Shown here: positions 24,877 through 35,147 of the stretch, piece by piece
How positions within the stretch are numbered: the stretch's first letter is position 1
Layout: each line of letters starts with the position of its first letter
Assembly: GCA_964017065.1 (NCBI GenBank)
Contig: OZ024790.1
Span: forward strand, 9,368,887-9,432,886
Source: Haliclona indistincta
Lineage: Eukaryota; Porifera; Demospongiae; Haplosclerida; Chalinidae
Length of the DNA: 64,000 bases
Direction of reading: 5' to 3'
Program-made: the position numbers and the translations under genes
The notes under the pieces: generated by a model
What the model saw: only the letters and a program-made list of their open reading frames with translations
Told to the model about the DNA's origin: nothing
Database searches by the model: none

Positions 24877-27636
24877 TCAATTTTTTCCACGAAGCAATGA
24901 ATCGGAAATTGACCGTTGTTGTACTTGATTGGAGAAATTTCGACCTATTAGGATATCAGGATGAGTGATTGAAAATTTTAATATCTTTAAAGGATGGCCA
25001 CGACGTAAACTAAAATTTGTTAGAGCTCTTTGTACTTGATCATTACTGTCTATATTTTTCATATAGCAGTCTGCAATTGATAGTAAACAGAGCTTTGATC
25101 TTGAAGAATGAGAAGTAATGAGTTTAATACACTCACAAATGGCTTCAGGAGTAAGATATCGAGCCTGAAAAGGCTCATCAAATATGCCAAAACCTATACT
25201 TAGCTTCTGCAAGCTTGTGTTTGACTGAAGTATTCTGCCAACTTGGATTATTTCCTTGTCAGTCACAGATGTATCTCTTACATCCAAAGATTCTGTATGC
25301 CTTACAGCTGCTATGAGCATGGGAATACATTCACTGAGATTTTGATTTTCACTAATGTCAAGGTATTTTATGTTATGTCTAAGGAGCAAGACTAGATGGT
25401 ACGCATGTCTGCTAGTGAGTCCACAGAAATACATGCTTAACAGGGGCAGACAGAATCCACGAACTGATGACATAGATTCAATCAATATTTTCAATGCTTC
25501 GAATCTGTTAGATTGTCGAGTCACCAGGTTGCATGAAATATCAAGTAGTGTCAATCTGATTCCATCAGCCACTATTAGTTTAGCCAAAGATCTGACTCCA
25601 ATGTGAGTAAGATTGTTTGCATACAACGCAAGTCCAATTGACACACACTGATTAAACTGACGGTAGTTTGAACTGGCTCGTTTGATAAGAATCTTAACTG
25701 CAGATTCAATCTTATGATCATTAATATCACACATGCCAATAGATAATACAACTCCATTGGAACGACTCAATCTTGCAATATCCGCTATTGAGTGGAAGAT
25801 AACATTGATGTTGTACATAGATAGCCTGTAAAATGTGAACGAAATGTCAGTCAAGTATTCAGGTTGTAGATCATCGCGATTGGCTTCATAAAGACAATGC
25901 AAAAAGGTTAAGAACAGTCTACGACTGTCACGAGTTTCAGACAATGCGTCACAGATACTTGGAATAATGGAGTTGTCTTGAGGAGGTCTAGCTCCTACTT
26001 GAAGTAAATGATTGCAGACACCAGTATTGTTAAGCTTAGTTATACCAGCATAGAATAGGAGTACAAGAGACATTGGATTGATGCTCATTATTCGTTTGAA
26101 GTCTCTCACCTGCTCTTCTGGACTAAGTTGACTTATCCTCACGGCACACAAGAAGTCTTGCACCGATGAATGGAGGAATCCATAGTAGGGTTCATACCCA
26201 TAACAGGTCAGCCGTAAGTGTACTTTCATCAAGCCCATGGTTTCCTGAAGATCCCTTACGCCTTCTTCTTCCAATTCTTTTCGTGAAAGCAGCTGGTTAC
26301 TTTGAGATGACGACCTTGTATTGAAGTTAGCAAAGTGGGCTATGCGACAAAGCTGGTCAAACAACTGCCTTTCATTTTCTGGGAGAGAATAAAAGTTTGT
26401 TAAACGAAGCCGTAATGGATTTTGACCTTGCTTAGCAGCAAGATGACGAAGGAGTATACTAATAATGAAGCACTTGAACAGCTCTGTCTGAGTAGTGGGA
26501 AGACCCGTTCCAATGGTCAGGAAAAGATACAGCAAGATTGTTGCATTGATGGGTAGATTGCAGAGGCCACGAGCATGGTGATTGTCATGAAGTGCTGTTA
26601 TGAAAACAGCAGGATCTTCACCTTGTTGTTTCAGATACCGAGTAGCAAAAGTATCAATGCTTTCAGAAGAGAAACCAGTAATTTCAACCGTGGTAAATGC
26701 TTGAGAGTATTTCAACGGTGCTGAAGCAATGGGACGTGTCGTGATAATAAACGAGCAGTGTGGCAAAGCTATGCCTAGCTTGCTGCCATAGACTAAGTCA
26801 CTAATGTAGGGTGGCACATCATCAGGAAGATCTTCCCAGCTATCCATTACAAAGCAGCATTTTTTACCTCTCCGCTCAATGATGGTATTAGCCACAGCTT
26901 TTCGTATTTCAGCAGAGGGATGTGGGATTAAGCCATCGAGAGACTGTGCTGACCAGACCTTGGGGTCAGCCAGGGTCAAGTGGATGAGAAGATCCATATG
27001 ACTGAGGAATTCACCCTTTTCCCATTCTTTGCACATGTTTCTTGATAGAGTGGTCTTTCCTGAGCCAGCAGTTCCCTCAAGAAGAATTTTATGAGGGAAA
27101 TCTTTGTCTTGAAATAGGTCATTACACTGGATTGACCTGCTTGGCTGTCTGACTGGTTTCCACTCAGGACTAGAGTCCACCACTAGTCGTAGCTCAGGTT
27201 CAACGTAAGGAGTGTTTGCTAGTGGTGGCCAGTTTTGTCTATCAGTTGCAGTAGGTGAAATTGTACTGTAGCAGTCCTTGAGGTATAGCTTGAAGGCAGC
27301 CACTGCATTGTCAGGAGACTGAGAATACACATCTTGAAGAATCTCAACGAGCTTGTCAGCAAGATTGACACAGTTGGCTTGTAAAAAGATTTTTCTCATC
27401 TTGCTGAAAGTGGCTTCGTTTCCGTTTCTCTCAATCCATGTACTAAGCAAGGCTCGTTTCTGTACTTGATACTGACCACTGTGATCTTGTTTTATAGCCA
27501 TCTGATCTGCTTCAGTTAAGCTGAAGTATGGCGCTAGTACTTCCCAGTCAACAATGTGCTGGGCAATCAGCTCAAGGAAGAGGGCAGACTGGGGATCACC
27601 GCATCGAGCATCAAGAGCACTAATGGAGCCGTCCAT
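24877..27636 (-). CDS. Death-NACHT-LRR receptor (sponge NLR type)
   Basis: Single-exon gene; from the preferred start at 27636 (MDGSISALDARCG) it is about 919 aa, and an in-frame ATG lies at 27747. A Death domain (about residues 14-101; FLELIAQHIVDWEVLAPYF) is followed by a NACHT NTPase with Walker A GTAGSGKTT (about 188-196), Walker B CCFVMDSWED (about 260-269) and the sensor-like FIITTRP. A winged-helix region and C-terminal leucine-rich repeats (LTLLDISCNLV, IKYLDISENQNL, LQKLSIGF) complete the architecture. By family, such proteins are cytosolic pattern sensors that oligomerise through NACHT and signal through the Death domain. A fragment of the EF-hand-like gene lies divergently in its promoter. 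The absence of introns is normal for many NLR NACHT exons but unusual for a whole gene. Confidence 0.9.
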   Translation of the reverse strand: MDGSISALDARCGDPQSALFLELIAQHIVDWEVLAPYFSLTEADQMAIKQDHSGQYQVQKRALLSTWIERNGNEATFSKMRKIFLQANCVNLADKLVEILQDVYSQSPDNAVAAFKLYLKDCYSTISPTATDRQNWPPLANTPYVEPELRLVVDSSPEWKPVRQPSRSIQCNDLFQDKDFPHKILLEGTAGSGKTTLSRNMCKEWEKGEFLSHMDLLIHLTLADPKVWSAQSLDGLIPHPSAEIRKAVANTIIERRGKKCCFVMDSWEDLPDDVPPYISDLVYGSKLGIALPHCSFIITTRPIASAPLKYSQAFTTVEITGFSSESIDTFATRYLKQQGEDPAVFITALHDNHHARGLCNLPINATILLYLFLTIGTGLPTTQTELFKCFIISILLRHLAAKQGQNPLRLRLTNFYSLPENERQLFDQLCRIAHFANFNTRSSSQSNQLLSRKELEEEGVRDLQETMGLMKVHLRLTCYGYEPYYGFLHSSVQDFLCAVRISQLSPEEQVRDFKRIMSINPMSLVLLFYAGITKLNNTGVCNHLLQVGARPPQDNSIIPSICDALSETRDSRRLFLTFLHCLYEANRDDLQPEYLTDISFTFYRLSMYNINVIFHSIADIARLSRSNGVVLSIGMCDINDHKIESAVKILIKRASSNYRQFNQCVSIGLALYANNLTHIGVRSLAKLIVADGIRLTLLDISCNLVTRQSNRFEALKILIESMSSVRGFCLPLLSMYFCGLTSRHAYHLVLLLRHNIKYLDISENQNLSECIPMLIAAVRHTESLDVRDTSVTDKEIIQVGRILQSNTSLQKLSIGFGIFDEPFQARYLTPEAICECIKLITSHSSRSKLCLLSIADCYMKNIDSNDQVQRALTNFSLRRGHPLKILKFSITHPDILIGRNFSNQVQQRSISDSLLRGKN

Positions 27637-27771
27637 GTTTGGTCCTATATTGAGCGGGTGGTGGATCAAGATATGATTTGGGCGTGGCGCGCACTGAATT
27701 GGCAGCTCCACCCTAGCCCTATGGCCAAGCCTGTAGCCATGCATCATTATAAATTATCGCGTTGCTATGGC

Positions 27772-27875
27772 GTCTAGCGCTCCTTATAACCCTTCGCCAC
27801 CGATCTTCAGCCCGCACACACCGCCAAGATAGTGGAAGGCAGACTGCTGTACGTACCTCCAGAGGCTAAACTACT
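27772..27875 (+). pseudogene. EF-hand-like gene fragment (exon 2 only), copy C
   Basis: The sequence from GCGTCTAGCGCTCC to GAGGCTAAAC matches 16018-16112 of copy A, including the acceptor GATAG and the codons for GRLLYVPPEAK. Homology stops at both sides. It lies just upstream of, and divergent from, the NLR gene. Confidence 0.75.
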
Positions 27876-28454
27876 GTACAGGCGCATGATTGCACAGGTC
27901 TGTAACAGTTCTGTAGTTACACATCCCTGTAACCGGTGTGTGCACACCCGTGTTACAGTACAGTTACGCGCCGTTGTTGCTCGATCTCATGGCGGGAAGA
28001 GAACTCTCTTAGCAACAGTTCTTTCTGAAACGACGCTGTGAAAGAAACAAAAATGGATCCCAAGAGACACTCGCGTCTTTGTGTCTACTCCAGATAAGCA
28101 CCGCCAGTTTCCAGGTAATCGGGAGGGCTCCTAACCTTCCTCCTGGCTGTGTTCAACATGGTTTAAACTCTTAGTCACGTGCTACTGTTGAAGGACACAT
28201 TATTGTAGGTATGTCTTATATACAATTATCAGAGGTAGTACTCTATTCCTATCTGCTGTATTTTATTTGTAGGCAGACATGTATAACAGGCCACTAAGAG
28301 TGATGTGAAGGTGGGACAGAATTGGTAAGTAATACATGTTTCCTATGTCTCGACATGTTCTTTCATACTCGTTTTCTTGTGTGACATACAGATGATTTTT
28401 TTTTGTTTGAAGACAGTCTAAATACTATGAGCAGTATAATCTTTCAAACAAGGT
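27876..28454. other. Non-coding stretch with short palindromes
   Basis: 27890-27985 is rich in inverted GTAAC/GTTAC and TGTGCACAC phrases, similar to 29945-30090. The remainder has exon-like scraps bounded by GTAAGT-like and TTGTAG-like sites but no recognisable protein. Confidence 0.3.
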
Positions 28455-29115
28455 TTGTAAATTCATTGAACACTCAAGCATTTTACGTTATTGTATATTG
28501 TAGGTTTACCCATGGTGAGGAATAGGATGTGGACTCAATCCTTGTTGAAGGTTTGTCATTGATCTTCTCGCACTTAATGTATTGATGCATTCCTTCTTTA
28601 GGCACAAAAACTAATTTATCATAATGTGCAAAGAATCACATCTGCTTTACTCTTTCCATAGACCATAAGGTAATTTTCGCTACAACAGACAACAGTGTGA
28701 GTGATTTGTATTATCCACTAGGACCGAGTGTGTTGCTTGACTTCTCTTCTCTACACATGTGTTGGCTAGGTTTGTAATAATCATTGAGCACTCAAGCATT
28801 TTATTTTGTATAGGTTATTTAATTTTGCTCTTGGTAGGATGGCGACTCAACCCTTGCTGCAGGTTTGTTATTGTGCTTCTAACACTTAATGTATTGATTT
28901 GTGTATTCTTCACCCATATCTATGCTGCTTCAGCTATGTACAAGACAGATTTATTCTCCAACATGTACGAGGCAGCACATCTACTTTACTCCTGCCACAA
29001 GGTAACACTAAAATTTCACAGACAGCAGTATGAGTGATTTGTATTTATCCACTAGGATCATGTGTTTTGCTTGGCTTGCTTCTCTACACTGCAATGGACA
29101 CACATGTTGGCAGAT
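28455..29115 (+). repeat. Tandem duplication of a ~310-bp unit with an orphan exon
   Basis: 28455-28770 and 28771-29115 are diverged copies. In the second, a GT-AG bounded exon of 69 nt reads AMYKTDLFSNMYEAAHLLYS (about 28934-29002); in the first the matching exon is degenerate. The parent gene is not recognised. The protein piece has the look of one helix-turn-helix repeat of a TPR-like array. Confidence 0.4.
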
Positions 29116-29342
29116 CGCTCAATGAGTTAAAGACTAAAGAAAGACTGCAGAATTCTTGTACACATGCTTGAGACTGTTACTTTATCTGGTACTGAAAGAC
29201 CATCACTTTGTATTATTATTTTCTTACTTTATTGTCATTATTTCATGGTTCTTGAATACTTAAATTGCTAGTTTATAGATTAAGATAAGTATAAACAGTG
29301 AAACTAGCAAAAATGCCAGTAGTAAGGCTGCAGCTTGTAGCC

Positions 29343-29919
29343 TAGCCTCGTCCCCAGGCTGCTAAAAGACAGCCTGGTAACAACGGCTCGCGCATGCGCT
29401 AATTTTTTCCCAAATATTTGGGAAACCGTATATTATTGTGTTATATCCGTGACAGTCTAACGTCATAATCAGTATACTGTACTGCCGACTCGTTCCACCG
29501 TTATGGCTGTTGAATTCTCTAGCTCGGTTACTTACGCGCTGCAGAAGTTAGGGACGCCAGATCTAGTTCTGAAGCCGGAGCAACGCACAGCTATCAACGC
29601 GGTTTACAATGGAAGGGACGTTTTTGTTTGGCTACCGACAGGTTTTGGCAAGAGCCTGTGTTTCCACACCTTACCGTTCGTTTTTGACTATAAGCTAGCT
29701 TTAACTGATGTCAGTGCTGTTTTAGTTATTACACCCTTGATTGCTTTAATGGTAGACCAAGCCATGTCTGAGCAAACAGCTGATTGCGATGACGAGTTAA
29801 CAATAGGCCCCGCCCATTACGTGCGTCATGTACGTATTTCTCGCGGAAAAATTGGCGCATGCGCGAGTCCGTTGTTACCAGGCCTAATTTCCTAAGAAAT
29901 TGGCCTGGGGACGAGGCTA
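29343..29919 (+). mobile_element. MULE-like element carrying a RecQ helicase fragment
   Basis: Ends are long inverted repeats (TAGCCTCGTCCCCAGGC ... GCCTGGTAACAACGG ... CGCGCATGCGC, with the mirror image at 29845-29919), each with a small internal hairpin. The element is flanked by a perfect 9-bp duplication CTTGTAGCC (29334-29342 and 29920-29928). Between the ends lies the start of a RecQ-type helicase gene. No transposase is present. The 9-bp duplication and the captured gene piece fit a Pack-MULE; the superfamily is inferred. Confidence 0.8.
29503..29895 (+). pseudogene. RecQ-like helicase, N-terminal fragment inside transposon
   Basis: From ATG 29503 the frame encodes the RecQ Q-motif region (LKPEQRTAINAV), the Walker A motif LPTGFGKSLC and motif Ia (VLVITPLIALMVDQ). 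It then runs into the right terminal repeat of the transposon near residue 93-100. All later helicase motifs (DEAH onwards), RQC and HRDC are missing. It cannot be an active helicase. Confidence 0.85.
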
Positions 29920-29944
29920 CTTGTAGCCGTACTAAACTCCTCTG

Positions 29945-30320
29945 TTACCGGTCTGTGTACATGTCTGTAACAGGCATGTACACATTCTGTACAGGAATGT
30001 GAACCACGGACTGTAAGACACTCCCCCCTACTTCCGCGTTACATTCTGTGGCGCACATTCTGTAACATGTATGTGCACGGACATGTAACGGATTTTTATT
30101 TTTAGTAGTGTAGTATACCTGAGTTGTCGCGCTGGAATGCAATTATTACAGAATGATATTGATGAATCACGTGTTATTATTAATAACCACGTTGTAATAA
30201 CCATACCGTGGCCTGGTTATAAAAGCAGCAGATCTCTAAATACGATGGCTAGTGCAGTGATTTGCGTAGCGTCTGCTGCGCTGCAACTCGGATTTGAGCG
30301 GGTTGAGCGACTGACACGAC
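29945..30320. other. Non-coding, palindrome-rich stretch
   Basis: 29945-30095 has many ACATGT, TGTACA and GTTACA/TGTAAC inverted phrases and can fold extensively; it looks like MITE debris. Nothing recognised in 30100-30320. Confidence 0.35.
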
Positions 30321-30324
30321 TGAC

Positions 30325-30930
30325 ATGGTCAAAGCAAGGGCTTATCGAACCTTAGCGGCAAGAGGGCATGCAACTCTGAATACCATAGTGTAGACGGCAT
30401 AGTGCTGACTGTTACTATAAATAGTTATCCGTATAATCACGTAAACTTAACATAAACGGCCGTTCGCAAAAGTGTGCAGGCGTGTCCAGACTTACTTCCG
30501 GTTACCACAGGGCGGCAGCGCGTATCAAGAGCGGCAGCTAGTGACTCAGTGCCGATGGATAAGCATACTAGCATTTTACCTGGATCTATTGTATCTAAAG
30601 CACCTCTGAGTACAACGGTGGCTGCCACAGCTTTGCGCAAGAAGTACAGACGCCTGAGACAGCAGAGCCATTCTCCAGAACCGCTCTCTAGGTCCATCTT
30701 CGCCTTTGCTTCATGCGCGCTATGCAGTATCGATGGCGACATCGACAGTACAGTGTGTATTCGCGCGCTCTCAGCAGATCATGCTAGTACACGTGACTAA
30801 CCGGAAACATTAACGTATTAATAGTTATAAATTCTATTTATAGTAACACTCAGCACTATGCCGTCTACATTAGTTGCATGCCCTCTCGCCGCTTCGCGGC
30901 TCGATATGCCCTTGGTCAAAGAAACAGTAA
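30325..30930. mobile_element. Inverted-repeat element of unknown class
   Basis: The left arm (about 30338-30430: AGAGGGCATGCAACT, TAGACGGCATAGTGCTGA, GTTACTATAAATAG) is matched in reverse by about 30828-30918. Arms are about 90-100 bp with small indels, and the interior is about 400 bp. A frame open from 30474 to 30800 lies between the arms, but its product (Ser/Ala-rich, MDKHTSILPGSIVSKAPLS inside) matches nothing I know. No clear target duplication was found. Confidence 0.55.
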
Positions 30931-31059
30931 GGAAACGTGGTTTATAAAGTTACCGCCTACCGGACATGACGCGATGCAATGCTGCAATCTGATTGGATTG
31001 CACGATTTCATGCAAAGTGTACAACTTAGGTATACTAGTGTCCCCTGACTATATCCAGT

Positions 31060-32239
31060 ATGCGATTAGACAGGCCACGCCTGACTAAGTTGATTCAGCC
31101 TACGGACTCGTCACACGGTGGAAACCAACCCTGTAAGACCACCGGTGCCGCTAGCAACGAGTGTGAAAACACTATCACCGTGGTACAGCGAGCCTTTGCC
31201 TCCATACTCGACAAGAAGGGGTGTCTAGAGAATATATACCAAGGCTGCTATCGACTAGATGATAGGCAGTCCGGAGAAATTGAGATCTCTGCTTTACTGC
31301 AGGTAGGAAAAACACCAAACGCTGACCAATTAAGTATTTTTTTAAATTTCAGGTGATGTCCTGCAATGGTTTGGATATGACTGAAGGCAACATTACAACT
31401 CTAACAAGAGAACTGGCATCAGCAAGAAACAGTGCTAGTGTGTGCTATCGTCAGTTCTGTGAGATGCTGTCACACGCATTGAATAGTGCAACATCTCTCG
31501 ACAAATGGATTCAGGAGACAGCTAGCAGCACTCGCTCTTCTTCACACAACCGCACATCACCCACTGCACAAACTACCATAAGTGACAAACATCTCAAAAA
31601 CCCTCAAAGTGATCTAGCACCTGTGAAGAATATTACAGTAACAGATTCTGTCTATCGGTTACGAGCAAATCAGTCATGCCCGTCTGATTTTTTCACCAAA
31701 CAACATTTCCAAGCAGATTTTGATGATGTACGTGTACGATCACTTCCTGAACAAAGAGTTCGTATGTTGAGAGCAAAAGATGGTCCCTTGATCCGCTGTG
31801 AGAGAGGCAGCTTGCAACAGGAAGGACTCCATAATCTCATCAGTGCACTCCAGCAATGCTCATCGCTAACAGGTGCATGAGGTATAGAGTAGATGATTGC
31901 GTACGCAGCAAACATGAAGAAAATTTTTATGGGTTTCATAATTTTTGTTAAGAGTAACAAATTTTTATCCAAATTTTTACATGAGGAAAATTTTTGTTTT
32001 AGCTTCAAAGTTTAATTTTGATGGACTATAATACTACATTATTCTTCCTCATGTGTGCAGGGCTGATAGAAGCATCTCATGCCACTAGGTTGATCAGATT
32101 GTATGACATGGTGTATCATCTTGGTCTACCTGTCTCTCGTGTACGCTCCTTCATCACAAGACAACAACAGCACTCACTAATGCCCTGTGTTAGAGTAGAG
32201 ACTCTTGTTAGTTTACTTTGTACATTTCTACATGAATAA
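31060..32239 (+). CDS. Uncharacterised EF-hand-like protein, copy B (5'-truncated but open)
   Basis: Exons 31060-31302, 31353-31872 and 32061-32239 join to 313 codons with no stop. From about 31081 it matches copy A closely. The first exon and the start of the second are replaced by unrelated sequence, from which a new ATG (31060, MRLDRPRLTK) would supply the start. Whether it is expressed is unknown. As in copy A, it is followed by a pogo-like MITE and a convergent transporter. Confidence 0.55.
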
Positions 32240-32315
32240 TCAATTGTCATTGCTCTGGAAATCTGCACAATTGTTTAATGTTCAAGTTTGGTGACTACGA
32301 CTGAGACGATTATGA

Positions 32316-32512
32316 TACAGACCCTCGCTAATCTGAACCTTGCTAGTCGGAACCCTTGTTAATCCGAAAAAATTCGCTAATTTGAACAGTTTTCTTGTTG
32401 ACGCGTTACCAAGGTGTTCGCATTACAGGGTTATATAATTAGTAACCTTCCCTGAACCTTCCCCTAAAATTTTTCTGGATGAAACACTGCATTAGCAAGG
32501 GGGTCTACTGTA
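32316..32512. mobile_element. pogo/Tigger-like MITE (duplicate of 17332-17505)
   Basis: Same inverted ends (TACAGACCCTCGCTAAT ... GGGTCTACTGTA) at the same place relative to the EF-hand-like gene and transporter. Confidence 0.6.
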
Positions 32513-32885
32513 CTATACACTAAAAGATGACAAGAAGACTCTAGTGGAGTGCTCAAACTAACCACAACCGCACACATTTTGAGCTGAAAAAAATTATTAT
32601 TATGTTTCTACACCAGATCATAATTATGTTTGGTAGTGAATAATTATTAAGAGACCAGAATCTGGTGCGTCACAAGTACAATAAATTTTGATCTATGATG
32701 ACAAACATAATTAACTACAGTGCTATGGTGTCACAATTCTATCTCGTAACTAAGGCATAATCCAAAATAAAGATAAAGTACGTAACAAGCAAGAGGATAT
32801 ACCAAGATATGCTTATCTGCAGTATCTATGTAACGCTTTATAAAAGGAAGAGGTGGAGAAGGGTGAAGAAGAAGAACCAAGATGA

Positions 32886-34487
32886 TCAGTTCCTGCATCG
32901 GTAACTGGCAGCAGCTTCTCTCATGTACTGTTCCTCTTGGTCTAGGTACCTCTCATAGTGTTCCTCTACTATGGCTTGTATGTTGATGTGCTTCTCCCTC
33001 TCTCTCAGTTTGTAGCGCTTGGCAAGAATCACAAACACTATTAGTATCAACAGCAAGAGTAGTGATAGTACCAGGTAGTAGTAGAACACACAGCTGGGAC
33101 TGGCTGTCTGGAACACTTTGAATATCTTAGGAAAAGCGCGGTCACCTAAATTGCCAATACCATTAGCAGTGATCATCAGTCCCATCATTATTCCTCTCAT
33201 TCTGTTTGGAGCCTGTGCAACCACAAACTCAAACAAAGAACACAATACCAGCACAACACCAACTCCATTGACAAAGTGTATTATCAGTATCCAGTATAGT
33301 GGTATAGGGATAGTGCCTATTGCTGTGAGGTCATTGAATATGCAATGAGATGCATTGCTGTAAAAGTGACCGATGGACAAAACATTTAGTTCGATTATCG
33401 AAACCACAAAGCACAAGAAAAGTCCTGTTACCATCAATTTAAGCATACTTGGAGCATACTTCCCTACTAGAGGGTGTAAAATGAAGCGGTAAATTGGTAT
33501 CAAGATAAAAGATGTTGCATAGAACATAGTTATCTTCAAATTATGAACACATTCAAAGGTTTGCTTGCTGCTTGGGATTGTGTGAATATCAAGTTGATCA
33601 AAAATGGTAAGATTGAGAGTTGCTCCAGTTGCAGCCACTAACAGTGGTGCCAAACGAAACACTGTCTTGACATCCTCTACCTCTTCTTCTGTGAATGGTC
33701 CTCCAAACTTGTGCTTCCCAAAGTCAATACGTGAAGGGTGTTCCTCATCAATGTATGTCAATGCACTGCGAAGTCGAGGACACTTGTTCTTTCGAGCATA
33801 GTTGAGCACTTGAAAGATCATTTTAACTGGTTTCCCAGTTTTATTATGGGTGTCTAACCACTTGTGGCATAGACAGTCCAGTATCAGAATAGCTAACAAA
33901 CTGAGAGAGCCTATTGTGAGGTAAGCCATTGAAAGCATTTCGGGAAATCGACTTGGAATAGGTATGCAATGAAACGCATTTTGGATTATCAATGGAATAT
34001 TGAAGACCCAGTAGTACCACTGTACTGCAGCACTGAGCTCCTCAGCTGATGCTCCTATCATTTGATCAAGAGTGAATGGCAGCATGATAGTGTAAGAGGT
34101 CCCAATGCCAAGAGTACCAACTACCAGCGAAATACCAGCCAGTGCGAATGCAATGTATGAACTCAAAGACCATTGAGACTGCAGCATGAGAAACGAAGCA
34201 TGAGAGAATAATACAGCTACTGTAGTGAATAACAATCCAGTAACAATAGCTCGATATCTTCCTAGCCATGATTCAGCCACCCAGCCTGTCACAGGTAGTA
34301 AAACATAGAATGCAGGATGTGCACAGTCAAGTAGAAACCTGAAGTTATCAGGAAGGCTTAAGGCAATGGATGAGTACACAAACCAGTGAATAGCAAAGAA
34401 TAGACCACTCATCAGTAACACCAGAAGAGTGCCACGAGAGAAGGACTGATAGCAATGCACACAGGAGATTCTTGATGGTGTATCCAT
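32886..34487 (-). CDS. POT/SLC15-like membrane transporter, intact copy T4
   Basis: Single exon, 533 aa, starting MDTPSRISCVHC. About 11-12 hydrophobic segments and the family motif GWVAESWLGRYRAI after the second helix identify the proton-coupled oligopeptide transporter (POT/PTR/SLC15) branch of the major facilitator superfamily. The large central loop KFGGPFTEEEVEDVKTVFRL and the late motif APNRMRGIMMGLM support this. Members move di- or tripeptides, histidine, nitrate or other substrates across plasma or lysosomal membranes with protons. The N-terminal ExxER-type proton motif is not obvious, so the substrate is open. A basic/acidic cytosolic tail (KRYKLREREKH, EEHYERYLDQEEQY) closes the protein. 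This is the only undamaged member of the local array. Confidence 0.85.
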   Translation of the reverse strand: MDTPSRISCVHCYQSFSRGTLLVLLMSGLFFAIHWFVYSSIALSLPDNFRFLLDCAHPAFYVLLPVTGWVAESWLGRYRAIVTGLLFTTVAVLFSHASFLMLQSQWSLSSYIAFALAGISLVVGTLGIGTSYTIMLPFTLDQMIGASAEELSAAVQWYYWVFNIPLIIQNAFHCIPIPSRFPEMLSMAYLTIGSLSLLAILILDCLCHKWLDTHNKTGKPVKMIFQVLNYARKNKCPRLRSALTYIDEEHPSRIDFGKHKFGGPFTEEEVEDVKTVFRLAPLLVAATGATLNLTIFDQLDIHTIPSSKQTFECVHNLKITMFYATSFILIPIYRFILHPLVGKYAPSMLKLMVTGLFLCFVVSIIELNVLSIGHFYSNASHCIFNDLTAIGTIPIPLYWILIIHFVNGVGVVLVLCSLFEFVVAQAPNRMRGIMMGLMITANGIGNLGDRAFPKIFKVFQTASPSCVFYYYLVLSLLLLLILIVFVILAKRYKLREREKHINIQAIVEEHYERYLDQEEQYMREAAASYRCRN

Positions 34488-34689
34488 AGTGCTAACACAG
34501 TGGTTCCTAGTCTGAAATGATTATAGAGACTACACATCAGCAACACATACCTTTTGAGGTCAATGTGAAATGTGACTAGTCACAAATGCATGCTGTTTTA
34601 CTGGAAATGGTTTGTTGAAACATTTAAACAAAAAAGTAAGAAAAAATAAACAACTGGAACTGTTCTGAATAATAATATTGTAGCTATGC

Positions 34690-35100
34690 AGCATTGTTTT
34701 GTGTGTTCTGTCTTTCACTACTGGACTGTGTACATCCTACACTTTATGTTTTGCTGTCTATGACTTGCTGTGAGGCTGAATCATTGCTTGAAAGATATTG
34801 AGCTTACAGGATCGTTTCTCAATAAACAACAGCATTGATTTTCTCATACTCAGTTGGTAGTTTCAGTAATATACATGCACTCTTTGATCAAATGAAAGAG
34901 GCGGCAGCTGATGATCATGAGCTCATTGCTCAGTGGTACTATTGGATTAGGTTATTGGTAGAATCATGTTTATTGCATGTGTACGTTTTGATTTAAAATC
35001 GATTTTCAGGAACATTTCCAGATGCTATAGGTTCAGTGTACAACAAAGTATGTCTTCTCACATCACAAGTACTACCTGAAGAGTGCCAATATAGTGACAG
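34690..35100 (+). pseudogene. Duplicate of the 19.6-20.1 kb gene fragments
   Basis: Carries the same reverse-oriented transporter piece (about 34703-34795), the HALFDQMKEAA piece (34870-34935) and the GTFPDAIG piece (about 35010-35080). It lacks the MITE found in the other copy, so it supplies that element's empty site. Confidence 0.45.
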
Positions 35101-35147
35101 TATTTGCATGCATGTTATTTTATACAGTATGTGCATTGAATACTATA

